Part shown: positions 1-8,014 of the stretch, one piece after another
How positions within the stretch are numbered: position 1 is the stretch's first letter
Layout: every line of letters starts with the position of its first letter
NCBI GenBank assembly: GCA_013824755.1
Contig: PNOJ01000012.1
Location: 1 to 45,695, forward strand
DNA length: 45,695 nucleotides
From: Gemmatimonas sp.
Lineage (GTDB): Bacteria; Krumholzibacteriota; Krumholzibacteriia; LZORAL124-64-63
Reading direction: 5' to 3'
Notes under the pieces: model-generated
Told to the model about the DNA's origin: nothing
Seen by the model: the letters and a program-made list of their open reading frames with translations, nothing else
Databases searched by the model: none
Program-made: the position numbers and the translations under genes

Positions 1-2
1 GT

Positions 3-392
3 CTACCGCTTCGAGAACTGGAAGCGCTTGCGGGCGCCGGGCTGGCCGTACTTCTTGCGCTCCACCATGCGGGAGTCGCGCGTCAGCAGGCCGGCCTTGC
101 GCATCGCGACGCGGTTCTCCTCGTTGGCCGCGACCAGGGCGCGGGCGAGGCCGTGGCGCAGGGCGCCCGCCTGGCCGGTGGGCCCGCCGCCGTTGACCGA
201 GGCCCACACGTCGTAGGTCTGGTTCTCGACGAGCGCCTTGAGCGGCTCGTTGATGGTCTGGATGCGCATGGCGTCGAAATAGGTCTCGGCCGCCTTGTTG
301 TTGACCGTGATCTTGCCGGTGCCGCCGGGGGTCACCCAGACGCGGGCCACCGAGGTCTTGCGCCGGCCGGTCGCGTAGTACTTGTCGTCCAA
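3..392 (-). CDS. rpsI: 30S ribosomal protein S9
   Basis: This gene encodes small-subunit ribosomal protein S9, which binds 16S rRNA in the 30S head and reaches the P-site tRNA with its basic C-terminal tail. The 129-residue product has the family's usual length. It shows the N-terminal GRRKTSVARV block, the central GGGPTGQAGALRHGLARAL block and the basic tail ending GARKRFQFSKR. The start is TTG at 392; AAGGAG sits six bases upstream and no ATG fits. It follows rplM after 46 nt, the conserved L13-S9 operon order. The whole gene is inside the window, with its TAG stop two bases from the edge. Identification is very secure. Confidence 0.97.
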   Translation of the reverse strand: MDDKYYATGRRKTSVARVWVTPGGTGKITVNNKAAETYFDAMRIQTINEPLKALVENQTYDVWASVNGGGPTGQAGALRHGLARALVAANEENRVAMRKAGLLTRDSRMVERKKYGQPGARKRFQFSKR

Positions 393-438
393 GCTGATCT
401 CCTTTGCCCGCCCCGCGGAGCGGGATCGGTCCCTTGAT

Positions 439-888
439 CTAGACGCTCACCGCGTGGACGCGGGGCAGCTGGGCCTCGTGGGGATGATCGCTCCCCGGGT
501 AGACCCGCAGGTGCTTCAGCTGGTGCCGGGACAGCTTGTTCTTCGGCAGCATGCCGCGCACGGCGTTGGTCACGACGAACTCCGGGTGCTTCTGCGTCAT
601 GGTCTGCAGGGGCACCCGCTTCAGCCCGCCGATGAACTGGCTGTAGTGGTCGTAGATCTTGTTCTGACCCTTCAGGCCCGTCAGCTTGACCTGCGCCGCG
701 TTGATCACGATCACGTTGTCGCCCATGTCGAGATGGGCGGTGAACGTGGGCTTGTGCTTGCCACGCAGCAGGCCGGCGATCTGGGTGGCGAGGCGGCCGA
801 GCGGGATGTCCGTCGCGTCGACCACGAGCCATTCCTTGTCGATCTCGGCCAGCTTCATGTTGTAGGTCTTCTGGTCCTGGGTCTTCAA
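439..888 (-). CDS. rplM: 50S ribosomal protein L13
   Basis: This gene encodes large-subunit protein L13, an early assembly protein of the 50S particle. Visible family motifs include WLVVDATDIPLGRLATQIAGLLRGKHKPTF, an IGGLKR segment and AVRGMLPKNKLSR (each shortened here). I place the start at TTG 888 because GGAGG lies six bases upstream, giving 149 residues against the usual ~142-150. A longer frame open to 1005 would add an arginine-rich, low-complexity N-terminus unlike any L13. An internal ATG ten codons in has no comparable ribosome binding site. It is first in the rplM-rpsI operon, behind the promoter at 1144-1172 and a ~250-nt leader. Confidence 0.96.
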   Translation of the reverse strand: MKTQDQKTYNMKLAEIDKEWLVVDATDIPLGRLATQIAGLLRGKHKPTFTAHLDMGDNVIVINAAQVKLTGLKGQNKIYDHYSQFIGGLKRVPLQTMTQKHPEFVVTNAVRGMLPKNKLSRHQLKHLRVYPGSDHPHEAQLPRVHAVSV

Positions 889-1137
889 GTCCAGCCTCCA
901 CGCGCGCCGCCGTCGGCGCGCCACTCGTCCGCCGCCGCCGGTCGCGCCGTTGCCGTGCGCGTCCCGCGATGCCGCGGCGCAACAGACCGATGCCCGACAG
1001 CCCACCGGTTGTCGAGTCGCCCTCTTCAGGGTCCGGTCCCGTGAATGCGCCCCGATCCGGGGCGCGGACCGCGCACTCCGCGTCCGGGACGCAGACCACG
1101 CAAGAACTCCGACGGAGCAGGAACTCCAGGGGAGAAG
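889..1137 (-). promoter_or_regulatory. Long structured 5' leader of rplM-rpsI, possible L13 autoregulatory leader
   Basis: About 250 nt separate the predicted transcription start from the rplM TTG codon, with no credible gene inside. Two GC-rich hairpins are visible on the minus strand: GCGCGCC/GGCGCGC (902-921), ending three bases before the Shine-Dalgarno GGAGG (895-899), and GCGCCCC/GGGGCGC (1047-1065). L13-binding leaders that repress rplM-rpsI are known in several phyla. Whether this one matches any known class is not determined. Confidence 0.4.
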
Positions 1138-1143
1138 GGGGGA

Positions 1144-1172
1144 AATCTAGCAGAACGGCAGGTTGCTGTCAA
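1144..1172 (-). promoter_or_regulatory. Sigma-70-type promoter of rplM-rpsI
   Basis: The minus strand reads TTGACA (1167-1172), a 17-bp spacer, then TAGATT (1144-1149): a perfect -35, optimal spacing and a 4/6 -10. The -35 hexamer contains the TGA stop codon of the upstream gene mtnA (1169-1171). This lets the ribosomal protein operon be expressed independently of the recJ-mtnA run. Confidence 0.75.
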
Positions 1173-2296
1173 GGAAGGGAATCGGACGCTCCGGTACCGA
1201 TCCCCGCCAACGAGGCGGCGTACGGGGGCCGGTGGACCCCCCGCTCGGTGACGATGGCGGTCACCAGGTCGGCCGGCGTCACGTCGAACGCCGGATTCCA
1301 GGCCGCCACCCCGGCCGGCGCCACGGCAACGCCTTGACATTCCAGGACTTCCGACGGATCGCGTTCTTCGACGATGATCGCGCTCCCTTCCGGGGAACAC
1401 GGGTCGAAGGTCGACGTGGGCGCCGCCACGTAGAACGGCACCCCGTGGGTCCGGGCCAGCACGGCCAGGGGGTAGGTCCCGATCTTGTTGGCGACGTCGC
1501 CGTTGCGCGCGATGCGGTCGGCCCCGGTGATCACGGCGTCGACGCCCCCGCGGCGCAGCAGGCTGCCGGCCGCCCCCTCGCAGATCAGCGTGACCGGGAT
1601 CCCGCGGGCCTGCAGTTCCCAGGCCGTGAGGCGGGCCCCCTGCAGCAGCGGGCGCGTCTCGTCGGCGAAGACCCGCACCCGCTTGCCGGCGTCGGCGGCG
1701 GCGTACACCACCCCGAGGGCCGTGCCGTAGCCGCCGGTCGCCAGCCCGCCGGCGTTGCAGTGGGTCAGCACGGTCGCAGGGTCCGGTAGCAGAGCGGCGC
1801 CGGCGGCGCCCAGCGCCCGGCTCCTGGACACGTCCTGGTCGCGCAGTTCGGCGGCGGCCGCGGCCAAGGCCTCCCCCGCCCGTGCGACGTCCGCGCCGGC
1901 GGCCACCAGCCGCTCCGCCAGCGCCGCCTGGCGGTCCAGGGCCCAGAACAGGTTGACCGCCGTGGGGCGGGTCGCGGCCAGCAGGGCGCGGTCCTCCCGC
2001 AGGCGCGCCAGGGCGTCGCCCGCGTCGCGGCCCGCGCGCCGGGACAGGTCCCAGGAGAGCGCCAGGCCCCAGGCCGCCGCCACGCCGATCGCCGGCGCCC
2101 CGCGCACCGCGAGCGTGCGGATGGCCTCGGCCAGTTCCGGCACGTCCCGGCATTCGAGGATGGCGTACGCGCCCGGCAGCCGGCGCTGGTCGATCAGCGC
2201 CACGACGCCGTCGCGCCAGGCGACGACCGGGAAGGGGAACGGGACGGGGCGAGGGACGGCGTTGCGGGGCGGGTCCGCCGGCGGCGTCGGGCTCAT
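1169..2296 (-). CDS. mtnA: S-methyl-5-thioribose-1-phosphate isomerase
   Basis: The product isomerises 5-methylthioribose-1-phosphate to methylthioribulose-1-phosphate in the methionine salvage pathway. It belongs to the eIF2B-alpha-like family. Recognisable segments include AIRTLAVRGAPAIGVAAAWG, the LTHCNAGGLATGGYGTALG block with the conserved cysteine, VFADETRPLLQGARLT, GADRIARNGDVANKIGTY and YVAAPTSTFD (shortened). The 375-residue length is a little above the usual ~340-350 because of a proline-rich N-terminus. The ATG start overlaps the maf stop as ATGA, so translation is probably coupled. No other methionine-salvage gene lies in the window. Homologous ribose-1,5-bisphosphate isomerases exist, but the motifs fit MtnA better. 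Confidence 0.9.
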   Translation of the reverse strand: MSPTPPADPPRNAVPRPVPFPFPVVAWRDGVVALIDQRRLPGAYAILECRDVPELAEAIRTLAVRGAPAIGVAAAWGLALSWDLSRRAGRDAGDALARLREDRALLAATRPTAVNLFWALDRQAALAERLVAAGADVARAGEALAAAAAELRDQDVSRSRALGAAGAALLPDPATVLTHCNAGGLATGGYGTALGVVYAAADAGKRVRVFADETRPLLQGARLTAWELQARGIPVTLICEGAAGSLLRRGGVDAVITGADRIARNGDVANKIGTYPLAVLARTHGVPFYVAAPTSTFDPCSPEGSAIIVEERDPSEVLECQGVAVAPAGVAAWNPAFDVTPADLVTAIVTERGVHRPPYAASLAGIGTGASDSLP

Positions 2297-2931
2297 GCCC
2301 GCTCCCGCGCGCGGCGACGCGCCATCGTCTCGCGCAGGGCGACGCCGAGCAGCGCCAGCGGCAGGCCCATGACGTTGAAGTAGCAGCCCTCGACCCGACG
2401 CACCATCAGCGCCCCGTAGCCCTGGATGCCGTAGGCGCCGGCCTTGTCGCGCGGCTCCCCGGTGGCGACGTAGCGGCGCAGGGCCGCATCGTCGGGCTCG
2501 AGGAATTCGACGCCCGTGGACTCGTGCCCGCGCCAGGCGCGCTCGGCGTGGTCGTAGAGGACCAGGGCGGTGACCACGACGTGGCGGCGCCCGCGCAGGC
2601 GCTGCAGCAGGTGCAGGGCGTCGTCGTCGTCGACGGGCTTCTCCAGCACGTCGCCGTCCAGCACCACGACCGTGTCCGCGCCGAGCACCAGCCGGTCCGG
2701 CCGCAGCGCCGCCACGGCGCGCGCCTTCGCGTCCGCCAGCGTGGCGGCGTAGGCCGCCGGATCGTGCAGCAGCATCGCGGCCGCCGCCGCGTGCGCGGCC
2801 TCGGCGCCCGGCGCGGGGTGCACGGCGAACGGCACGCCCGCGACCGCGAGCAGCTCGGCGCGGCGCGGCGAGACCGAGGCGAGGACCAGCTCCTCGCCCG
2901 TCGGCCAATCCAGGAAGGGGCTCGTCAGCAT
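2293..2931 (-). CDS. maf: Maf-family nucleoside triphosphate pyrophosphatase (house-cleaning)
   Basis: Maf proteins hydrolyse non-canonical or excess nucleoside triphosphates (dTTP/UTP or m7GTP depending on subgroup) to the monophosphate and pyrophosphate. The 212-residue product carries LVLASVSPRRAELL near the N-terminus, the VLGADTVVVLDGDVLEKP motif, the HVVVTALVL strand and DKAGAYGIQGYGA near the C-terminus, all diagnostic. The ATG start at 2931 overlaps the end of dtd by 7 nt and its stop overlaps mtnA as ATGA, placing it inside the recJ-rel-dtd-maf-mtnA operon. The sequence alone does not settle the dTTP/UTP versus m7GTP subgroup. Confidence 0.93.
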   Translation of the reverse strand: MLTSPFLDWPTGEELVLASVSPRRAELLAVAGVPFAVHPAPGAEAAHAAAAAMLLHDPAAYAATLADAKARAVAALRPDRLVLGADTVVVLDGDVLEKPVDDDDALHLLQRLRGRRHVVVTALVLYDHAERAWRGHESTGVEFLEPDDAALRRYVATGEPRDKAGAYGIQGYGALMVRRVEGCYFNVMGLPLALLGVALRETMARRRARERA

Positions 2932-3395
2932 GCCGGCGCGTTCCTCCCCCGCGCGACCGCGCGGTCCAGGATCAGGGTGACGGGGCCGTCGTTGACCAGC
3001 TCGACCGCCATCGCGGCGCCGAAGCGGCCCTCGGCGACCGCGGGCCACTGCGCGCGCAGCAGCGCCGCGAACTCCTCGTAGAGGCGCCGGGCCGCCGCGG
3101 GCGGCGCCGAACCCGTGAAGCTGGGGCGCAGCCCCCGGCTCAGGTCCCCGTAGAGGGTGAACTGCGAGACCAGCAGGATCCCGCCGCCCACCTCGCGCAG
3201 CGAGCGGTTCATCAGCCCCGCGTCGTCGCCGAAGAGCCGCAGGTCCGGCAGCTTGCGCGCCGTCCAGCCCAGCTCCGCCGCGGTGTCGTCCGGCGCGAAG
3301 GCGGCCAGCACCAGCAGGCCGCCGCCGATCTCGCCGACGACCTCGCCCGCCACCCGCACCGCGGCGCGGGACACGCGTTGCACCACACAGCGCAC
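2925..3395 (-). CDS. dtd: D-aminoacyl-tRNA deacylase
   Basis: Dtd cleaves D-amino acids, and mischarged glycine, from tRNA and so keeps translation homochiral. The 156-residue protein starts MRCVVQRVSRAAV, has the catalytic-core SQFTLYGD motif in the middle and the NDGPVTLILD segment near the C-terminus. The latter two are the hallmark dimer-interface motifs of the family. The start is GTG at 3395, with GGAGGG six bases upstream. It lies 27 nt downstream of rel and overlaps maf by 7 nt. The rel-dtd pairing is common in bacteria. Confidence 0.95.
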   Translation of the reverse strand: MRCVVQRVSRAAVRVAGEVVGEIGGGLLVLAAFAPDDTAAELGWTARKLPDLRLFGDDAGLMNRSLREVGGGILLVSQFTLYGDLSRGLRPSFTGSAPPAAARRLYEEFAALLRAQWPAVAEGRFGAAMAVELVNDGPVTLILDRAVARGRNAPAC

Positions 3396-3422
3396 GGCCG
3401 TCCCTCCGTACCGGTCCGGGCG

Positions 3423-5603
3423 TCAGTTGAGCTGGTAGCGCTCCACGCGCTGCACGCCCTCGACGCGCCGCACCGCGAGCAGGACCCGCTCGAGGTTGTT
3501 CAGGTTGCGCACCTCGACCAGGAACGACACCACCGCCAGCTCGTGGTCGCCCTTGAAGTCGCCGCTGTGGATGTTCGTGCCGACGCCGCGGATCGCGTCG
3601 CTGAGGTCGGCCAGCAGTCCGCGGCGGTCCAGCGCCGTCACGGTGAGCTTCACCTGGAAGACCTGCTCCTCGCCCACGTCCCAGGAGACGTCGATCAGGC
3701 GCTCGGGCTCGATGTTCGCCAGGTTCGAACAGCCGAGGCGGTGGACCGAGACGCCGCGGCCGCGGGTGACGACGCCGATCACCTGGTCGCCGGGGATGGG
3801 CTCGCAGCAGCGGGCGTAGCGCACCATCAGGCTGTCCAGCCCCTGGATCTTCACGCCGGACACGCGCCGCCGCAGCAGCGCCGCGTAGATGTCCTTGCCC
3901 ATGTCGACGAGTTTCGCGGGCGGCTTCTTCTCCCGCGGCTCGAGCCGCGCCAGGACCTTGGTCGCCGTGAGGTCGCCGCAACCGACCGCCGCCAGGAGCT
4001 TCTCGGTCTCGGTGTAGCCCATCTCCTGGGCGACCCCGTCGAGGTCCTTGTCCGGGTGCACGTTCAGCTTGTGCCGGCCGAACTCGCGCACGAGGATGTC
4101 GCGCCCCAGGCGCACGCTCTCCTCGAACTGGGTCGAGCGGATCCAGCGGCGGATGTGGTGCCGCGCCTTGCCGGTCTTGACGATCTCCAGCCAGGAGGTG
4201 CCCGGGTGCGCGCTCTTGCTGGTGAGGATCTCGATGGTGTCGCGGTTCTTCAGTTCGGTGGTCAGGCTGACGATGCGGCCGTTCACCTTCGCGCCGACGC
4301 AGTGCAGCCCGACCGCGGAGTGCACCTCGAAGGCGAAGTCCAGGGGCGTGGCGCCGCGCGGCAGCTGGAAGATGTCGCCGCGCGGGCTGTAGACGAAGAC
4401 CTCGTCCTGGAACAGGTCGAGCTTCATGCCCGCCATGAACTCGCGCGGGTCGGTGACGTCCTCCTGGTACTCCATCAGCTGCTTCAGCCAGCTGACCATC
4501 CGCGAGAAGTCGATGTGCTCGTCCCCCGGCCCCTCCTTGTACTTCCAGTGCGCGGCGATGCCGATCTCGCTGCGCTCGTGCATCTCGTAGGTGCGGATCT
4601 GGATCTCGACGAACTTGCCGCCGGGCGCGCGGATCGTGGTGTGCAGGGACTGGTACATGTTGGGCTTGGGGTTGGCGATGTAGTCCTTGATGCGGTCCTG
4701 CAGCGGCGTGAACAGGCTGTGGACGATGCCCAGCGCGTGGTAGCAGTCCACCTTGGTCCGGACCAGGATGCGCAGGGCGTGCAGGTCGTACACCCGCTCG
4801 ATCGGGATGTCCTGCGCCTGCATCTTGTTCCAGATGGAGTAGAAGTGCTTGGGCCGGCCGACGATCTCGGCCTCGACGCCGGCCTCGACCAGGCTCGCCT
4901 GCAGCGGCCGGCTCACCTCCTCGATGAGCCGCTCGCGGGCGGCGCGCGTCTGCAGCACGCCGTCGTCCACGGCGTAGTAGGCCTTCGGGTTCAGCACCTT
5001 GAAGGCCCGGTCCTCGAGCTCCCACTTGATCTTGGCCAGGCCGAAGCGGTGGGCCAGCGGCGCGTAGACGTCCATCGTCTCGCGCGACATGCCGGCCTGC
5101 CGCTCGTCGGCCAGGAACTCGACGGTGCGCATGTTGTGCAGGCGGTCGGCCAGCTTGATCAGGACCGTGCGGGGGTCCTGCGTGATCGAGAAGACGAGCT
5201 TGCGGTAGTTCTCGGCCTGGCGCGTCTCGGGGTTGTGCGAGCGCAGGTCGCTGATCTTCGTCACGCCGTCGACCATGTGCGCCACGTCGGGCCCGAACTC
5301 GCGGCGCACCGTGTCGAGGTCCAGCGAGGTGTCCTCGACGACGTCGTGCAGCATGCCCGCCACCAGCGTGTCCACGTCGAGCCGCAGGTCGGCCAGGATG
5401 TCGGCCACGGTCAGGGCGTGCACGAAGTAGGGCTCGCCGCTCTTGCGCAGCTGGCCCTCGTGGGCCTGGCGGCCGCGCCGGTAGGCGGCCCAGAGGCGGT
5501 CGATGTCGGCACGCGGGTTGTAGGTCCGCACCTTGCGCACGACCTCCCGCATCCCGGCTTCGAGGGCGTCCTCGGCGGGGGCCGTGTCGCGGTCGACGTT
5601 CAC
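3423..5603 (-). CDS. rel: Bifunctional (p)ppGpp synthetase/hydrolase, RelA/SpoT family
   Basis: This is the stringent-response enzyme that makes and degrades (p)ppGpp. The 726 residues show the full Rel layout: an HD hydrolase domain (residues ~55-200) with intact HDVVED at 86-91, the synthetase domain (~220-340) with RIKDYIANPKPNMYQSLH, a TGS domain (~400-460), a helical/zinc-finger-like region (VRYARCCEPIPGD) and a C-terminal ACT domain (~650-726). RIKD at 304-307 is the RxKD signature of bifunctional enzymes, unlike the ExDD of synthesis-only RelA. The hydrolase motif is also intact, so both activities are expected. The GTG start overlaps the recJ stop as GTGA. It appears to be the only long Rel in view. 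Confidence 0.95.
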   Translation of the reverse strand: MNVDRDTAPAEDALEAGMREVVRKVRTYNPRADIDRLWAAYRRGRQAHEGQLRKSGEPYFVHALTVADILADLRLDVDTLVAGMLHDVVEDTSLDLDTVRREFGPDVAHMVDGVTKISDLRSHNPETRQAENYRKLVFSITQDPRTVLIKLADRLHNMRTVEFLADERQAGMSRETMDVYAPLAHRFGLAKIKWELEDRAFKVLNPKAYYAVDDGVLQTRAARERLIEEVSRPLQASLVEAGVEAEIVGRPKHFYSIWNKMQAQDIPIERVYDLHALRILVRTKVDCYHALGIVHSLFTPLQDRIKDYIANPKPNMYQSLHTTIRAPGGKFVEIQIRTYEMHERSEIGIAAHWKYKEGPGDEHIDFSRMVSWLKQLMEYQEDVTDPREFMAGMKLDLFQDEVFVYSPRGDIFQLPRGATPLDFAFEVHSAVGLHCVGAKVNGRIVSLTTELKNRDTIEILTSKSAHPGTSWLEIVKTGKARHHIRRWIRSTQFEESVRLGRDILVREFGRHKLNVHPDKDLDGVAQEMGYTETEKLLAAVGCGDLTATKVLARLEPREKKPPAKLVDMGKDIYAALLRRRVSGVKIQGLDSLMVRYARCCEPIPGDQVIGVVTRGRGVSVHRLGCSNLANIEPERLIDVSWDVGEEQVFQVKLTVTALDRRGLLADLSDAIRGVGTNIHSGDFKGDHELAVVSFLVEVRNLNNLERVLLAVRRVEGVQRVERYQLN

Positions 5604-7534
5604 GTCGCGTCGCCCGGCCGGATGTCCAGCAGCTGCAGCTGCACGGGCTCGACGGTGGCGCCGTTGCTGGGCCGCCAGTTGTTCGTCGCGATCTGGAACA
5701 GGATGTCCCAGCGCCGGCCCGGCAGCGCGGCGCGGCCGTCGGGCAGGCCCCCGAGCATGGCGTGCCAGACCTTGCCGGACCCGAAGCTGATGAACGGCAG
5801 CGCGAGGGCGGGCGTGCCCCCGGCGCGCGGCTGCCCGGGCCCGGCGAAGCGGAAGCGCAGGTGCTCGCCCCCGCGGCCCACGGGCGCGGGGGCCGCGGAC
5901 AGGCGCAACCCGTCGCAGCGGAACACCGGCGCGCGGTTGCCCTCGCCGAACGGTTCCAGCAGCGCGCACTCCTGGTTCAGCTGCGCCACTTCCTGCACCG
6001 TCATCGAACCCATCGACAGCTCGAGGTCGTAGGTCTCGGGCACGCCGGCCTGCGCCGGCTCCTCGCGCAGGGCGGCCAGGAAGGCCGCACGGAACGCGTC
6101 GAGATCGCGCGTGCGCAGGGTCATGCCGGCCGCCTGGGCGTGCCCGCCGTAGCGCACCAGCATCCCGGCGCAGCGGTCGAGCACGGCCTTGATGTCGACG
6201 CCGGGCACGCTCCGCGCCGATCCCCGCGACTCATCGCCCTCGAGCGAGAACAGGATCGACGGCACGTTGAAGCGCTCCACCAGCCGGGCGGCGCTGATGC
6301 CGATCACGCCCCGGTGCCAGCCCTCGTCGCCCAGGATCAGGCCCGGGTCGCCGCGCTCGGCGTAGGGCAACGCCTTGACCACCGCCTCGTCCATGACCCG
6401 CTGGTCGGTGTCGCGGCGGCGCTTGTTCGTCTCGTCGGCCTCGGCCGCCAGGGCGCGGGCCTCGTCGACGTCCCGCGTCAGCAGCAGGTCCAGGGCGGCC
6501 TGGACGCGGCCGATGCGCCCGCAGGCGTTCAGGCGCGGCGCCAGCTGGTAGGCCACGTGCGTCGCGGTGACGGCCTGGCCGTGATCGAGGCCCGCCTTCT
6601 CCAGCAGCGCCCGCAGGCCCGGCCGGACCGTGCGGCGGTCCGAGATGCGTTCGAGCCCGCGGCGCACCAGCACCCGGTTCTCGTCGACCAGGGGCATCTG
6701 GTCGGCGATCAGGCCCAGGGCCGCGAGGTCCTGGACCGAGGCGAGGAAGTCCTCCGGCAGGCAGCCGGGAGCCAGCAGCGCCAGCGCCTGCGCCAGCTTG
6801 AACGCCACCGCGACGCCGCACAGTTCGGCGTTCGGGTAGCGGTTGCCCGGCCGTCGCGGGTTGACCAGCGCGTGGACCCCGGCGGGACGGTCGTCGAAGA
6901 GGTGGTGGTCCAGCACCACGACGTCCATGCCCCCGGCCAGGGCCACGGCGATCTCCTCGTGCGCGGCCGAGCCGGTGTCCACGGTCACGAGCAGGCCCAC
7001 GCCGGCGGCGCTCCACTCCTCGAGCATGCGCCGGGCCACGCCGTAGCCGTCGCGGGCGCGGTCGGGCACGAACGGCGGCTGCAACGCGCAGCGTCGCCCG
7101 TCCACGTCCAACGCGCGCAGGAGCTCGGCCAGCAGCGCGGTGCCGGTCAGCCCGTCGACGTCGAAGTCGCCGTGGATGGCGACCTTCTCGCCCGCCGCCG
7201 CGGCGCTCAGCAAGCGCCGGGCGGCCGGCTCGATCTCGTCCAGCAGCAGGGGGTCGTGGAGGTGCTCGATCTCGGGGTAGAAGAAGCGCTCGAGCGCCCG
7301 TTCGCCGACGACGCCGCGCACCGCGAGCAGGGCGACGAGGTGGCCGGACACGGGGCGCGACAAGGGCAGGGCGCGGCTGATCGCCTCGAGCGTCTCCGGC
7401 TCGGGCGCGCCGGCGGCGCGCCAGGCGCGGCCGCTCAGGACGCCGGGACGACCCGGCGCCGCCGGCGGGCCCGCGGTCGCGGCCGGGACCGGATCCACGC
7501 CGCCGCTCTCGCCGAATCCCAACTCGTACTGCAA
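5600..7534 (-). CDS. recJ: Single-stranded-DNA-specific exonuclease RecJ
   Basis: RecJ is a 5'-to-3' single-strand exonuclease acting in RecF-pathway recombination, base excision and mismatch repair. In this 644-residue protein the DHH phosphoesterase motifs are clear: HGDFDVDG at 121-128, TVDTG near 184-188, LDHH at 208-211, the APRLNACGRIG segment near 332-342, and the DHHA1 motif GGHAQAAG at 463-470. A C-terminal OB-like region follows. The start is TTG at 7534 with GGAG five bases upstream; an ATG at 7544 is out of frame. It is the first gene of the recJ-rel-dtd-maf-mtnA run and lies just below rnpB. Confidence 0.94.
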   Translation of the reverse strand: MQYELGFGESGGVDPVPAATAGPPAAPGRPGVLSGRAWRAAGAPEPETLEAISRALPLSRPVSGHLVALLAVRGVVGERALERFFYPEIEHLHDPLLLDEIEPAARRLLSAAAAGEKVAIHGDFDVDGLTGTALLAELLRALDVDGRRCALQPPFVPDRARDGYGVARRMLEEWSAAGVGLLVTVDTGSAAHEEIAVALAGGMDVVVLDHHLFDDRPAGVHALVNPRRPGNRYPNAELCGVAVAFKLAQALALLAPGCLPEDFLASVQDLAALGLIADQMPLVDENRVLVRRGLERISDRRTVRPGLRALLEKAGLDHGQAVTATHVAYQLAPRLNACGRIGRVQAALDLLLTRDVDEARALAAEADETNKRRRDTDQRVMDEAVVKALPYAERGDPGLILGDEGWHRGVIGISAARLVERFNVPSILFSLEGDESRGSARSVPGVDIKAVLDRCAGMLVRYGGHAQAAGMTLRTRDLDAFRAAFLAALREEPAQAGVPETYDLELSMGSMTVQEVAQLNQECALLEPFGEGNRAPVFRCDGLRLSAAPAPVGRGGEHLRFRFAGPGQPRAGGTPALALPFISFGSGKVWHAMLGGLPDGRAALPGRRWDILFQIATNNWRPSNGATVEPVQLQLLDIRPGDAT

Positions 7535-7547
7535 CGCGTCTCCATAC

Positions 7548-7574
7548 TGCGCCGCGGTCCGCGACCGCGGTGCG
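7548..7574 (-). other. GC-rich hairpin between rnpB and recJ
   Basis: A long stem is visible in the short gap between the RNase P RNA 3' end and the recJ start. Its core is GCGGTC-CGC-GACCGC, extended by C-G, C-G and G-T pairs. No U-run follows it on the minus strand, so it is not a textbook intrinsic terminator. It could protect or define the rnpB 3' end, or attenuate read-through into recJ. Confidence 0.4.
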
Positions 7575-7582
7575 GCGAAAGG

Positions 7583-7946
7583 ACGGGAAGTCGGTCGTAA
7601 GCCGGGTTCTGTTGCCGCGTCGCGGCGACGACCATGTATCTGGGTCCGGCGTTGCCGCCGGCCTCAAGCGACCTACCCGGGAGTCATGCGAGGCGGGCCG
7701 CCTCTGCTCCCCTATGCGGTCTTGCTCCGGGTGGGGTTTGCCATGCGACGCCTGTCACCAGGCGCCCGGTGAGCTCTTACCTCGCCTTTTCACCCTTACC
7801 GCGACCTTGCGGCCGAGGCGGTATCTTTTCTGTGGCACTTTCCGTGGGATCGCTCCCCCTGGGGATTACCCAGCACCCTGCCCTGCGGAGCCCGGACTTT
7901 CCTCGAATCCCTCACGGGACCCGCGGTCGTCTCCCCGACTTCCCTG
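7583..7946 (-). ncRNA. rnpB: RNase P RNA, bacterial type A
   Basis: This is the catalytic RNA that removes 5' leaders from tRNA precursors. Conserved blocks appear in the right order on the minus strand: GAGGAAAGTCCGGGCTCC, AGGGTGAAAAGGCGAGGTAA (J5/15-P15 region with GAGCTCACCGG), AACCCCACCCGGAGCAAGACC (shortened) and ACAGAACCCGGCTTAC near the 3' end. The terminal P1 helix pairs GGGAAGTCG (7936-7944) with CGACTTCCC (7585-7593). The length of ~365 nt is typical. The 5' end is supported by a promoter ending 6-7 bases upstream. Ends are estimated to within a few bases. Confidence 0.95.
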
Positions 7947-7951
7947 CACCC

Positions 7952-7980
7952 ATCATAGACGCTGGCGCCGTCCGTGTCAC
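7952..7980 (-). promoter_or_regulatory. Sigma-70-type promoter of rnpB
   Basis: The minus strand reads GTGACA (7975-7980), 17 bp, TATGAT (7952-7957), a 5/6 match at each hexamer. The implied transcription start near 7945 coincides with the 5' end of the RNase P RNA deduced from its P1 helix. Confidence 0.8.
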
Positions 7981-8014
7981 GGCCCGGCTGCGGGGAAGAT
8001 CGGGGGCGGGAGGG

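Noticed and set aside
332-1099. Frame overlapping rplM and its leader
   Set aside because: Low-complexity Arg/Ala-rich translation in a different frame from the conserved L13; treated as a shadow.
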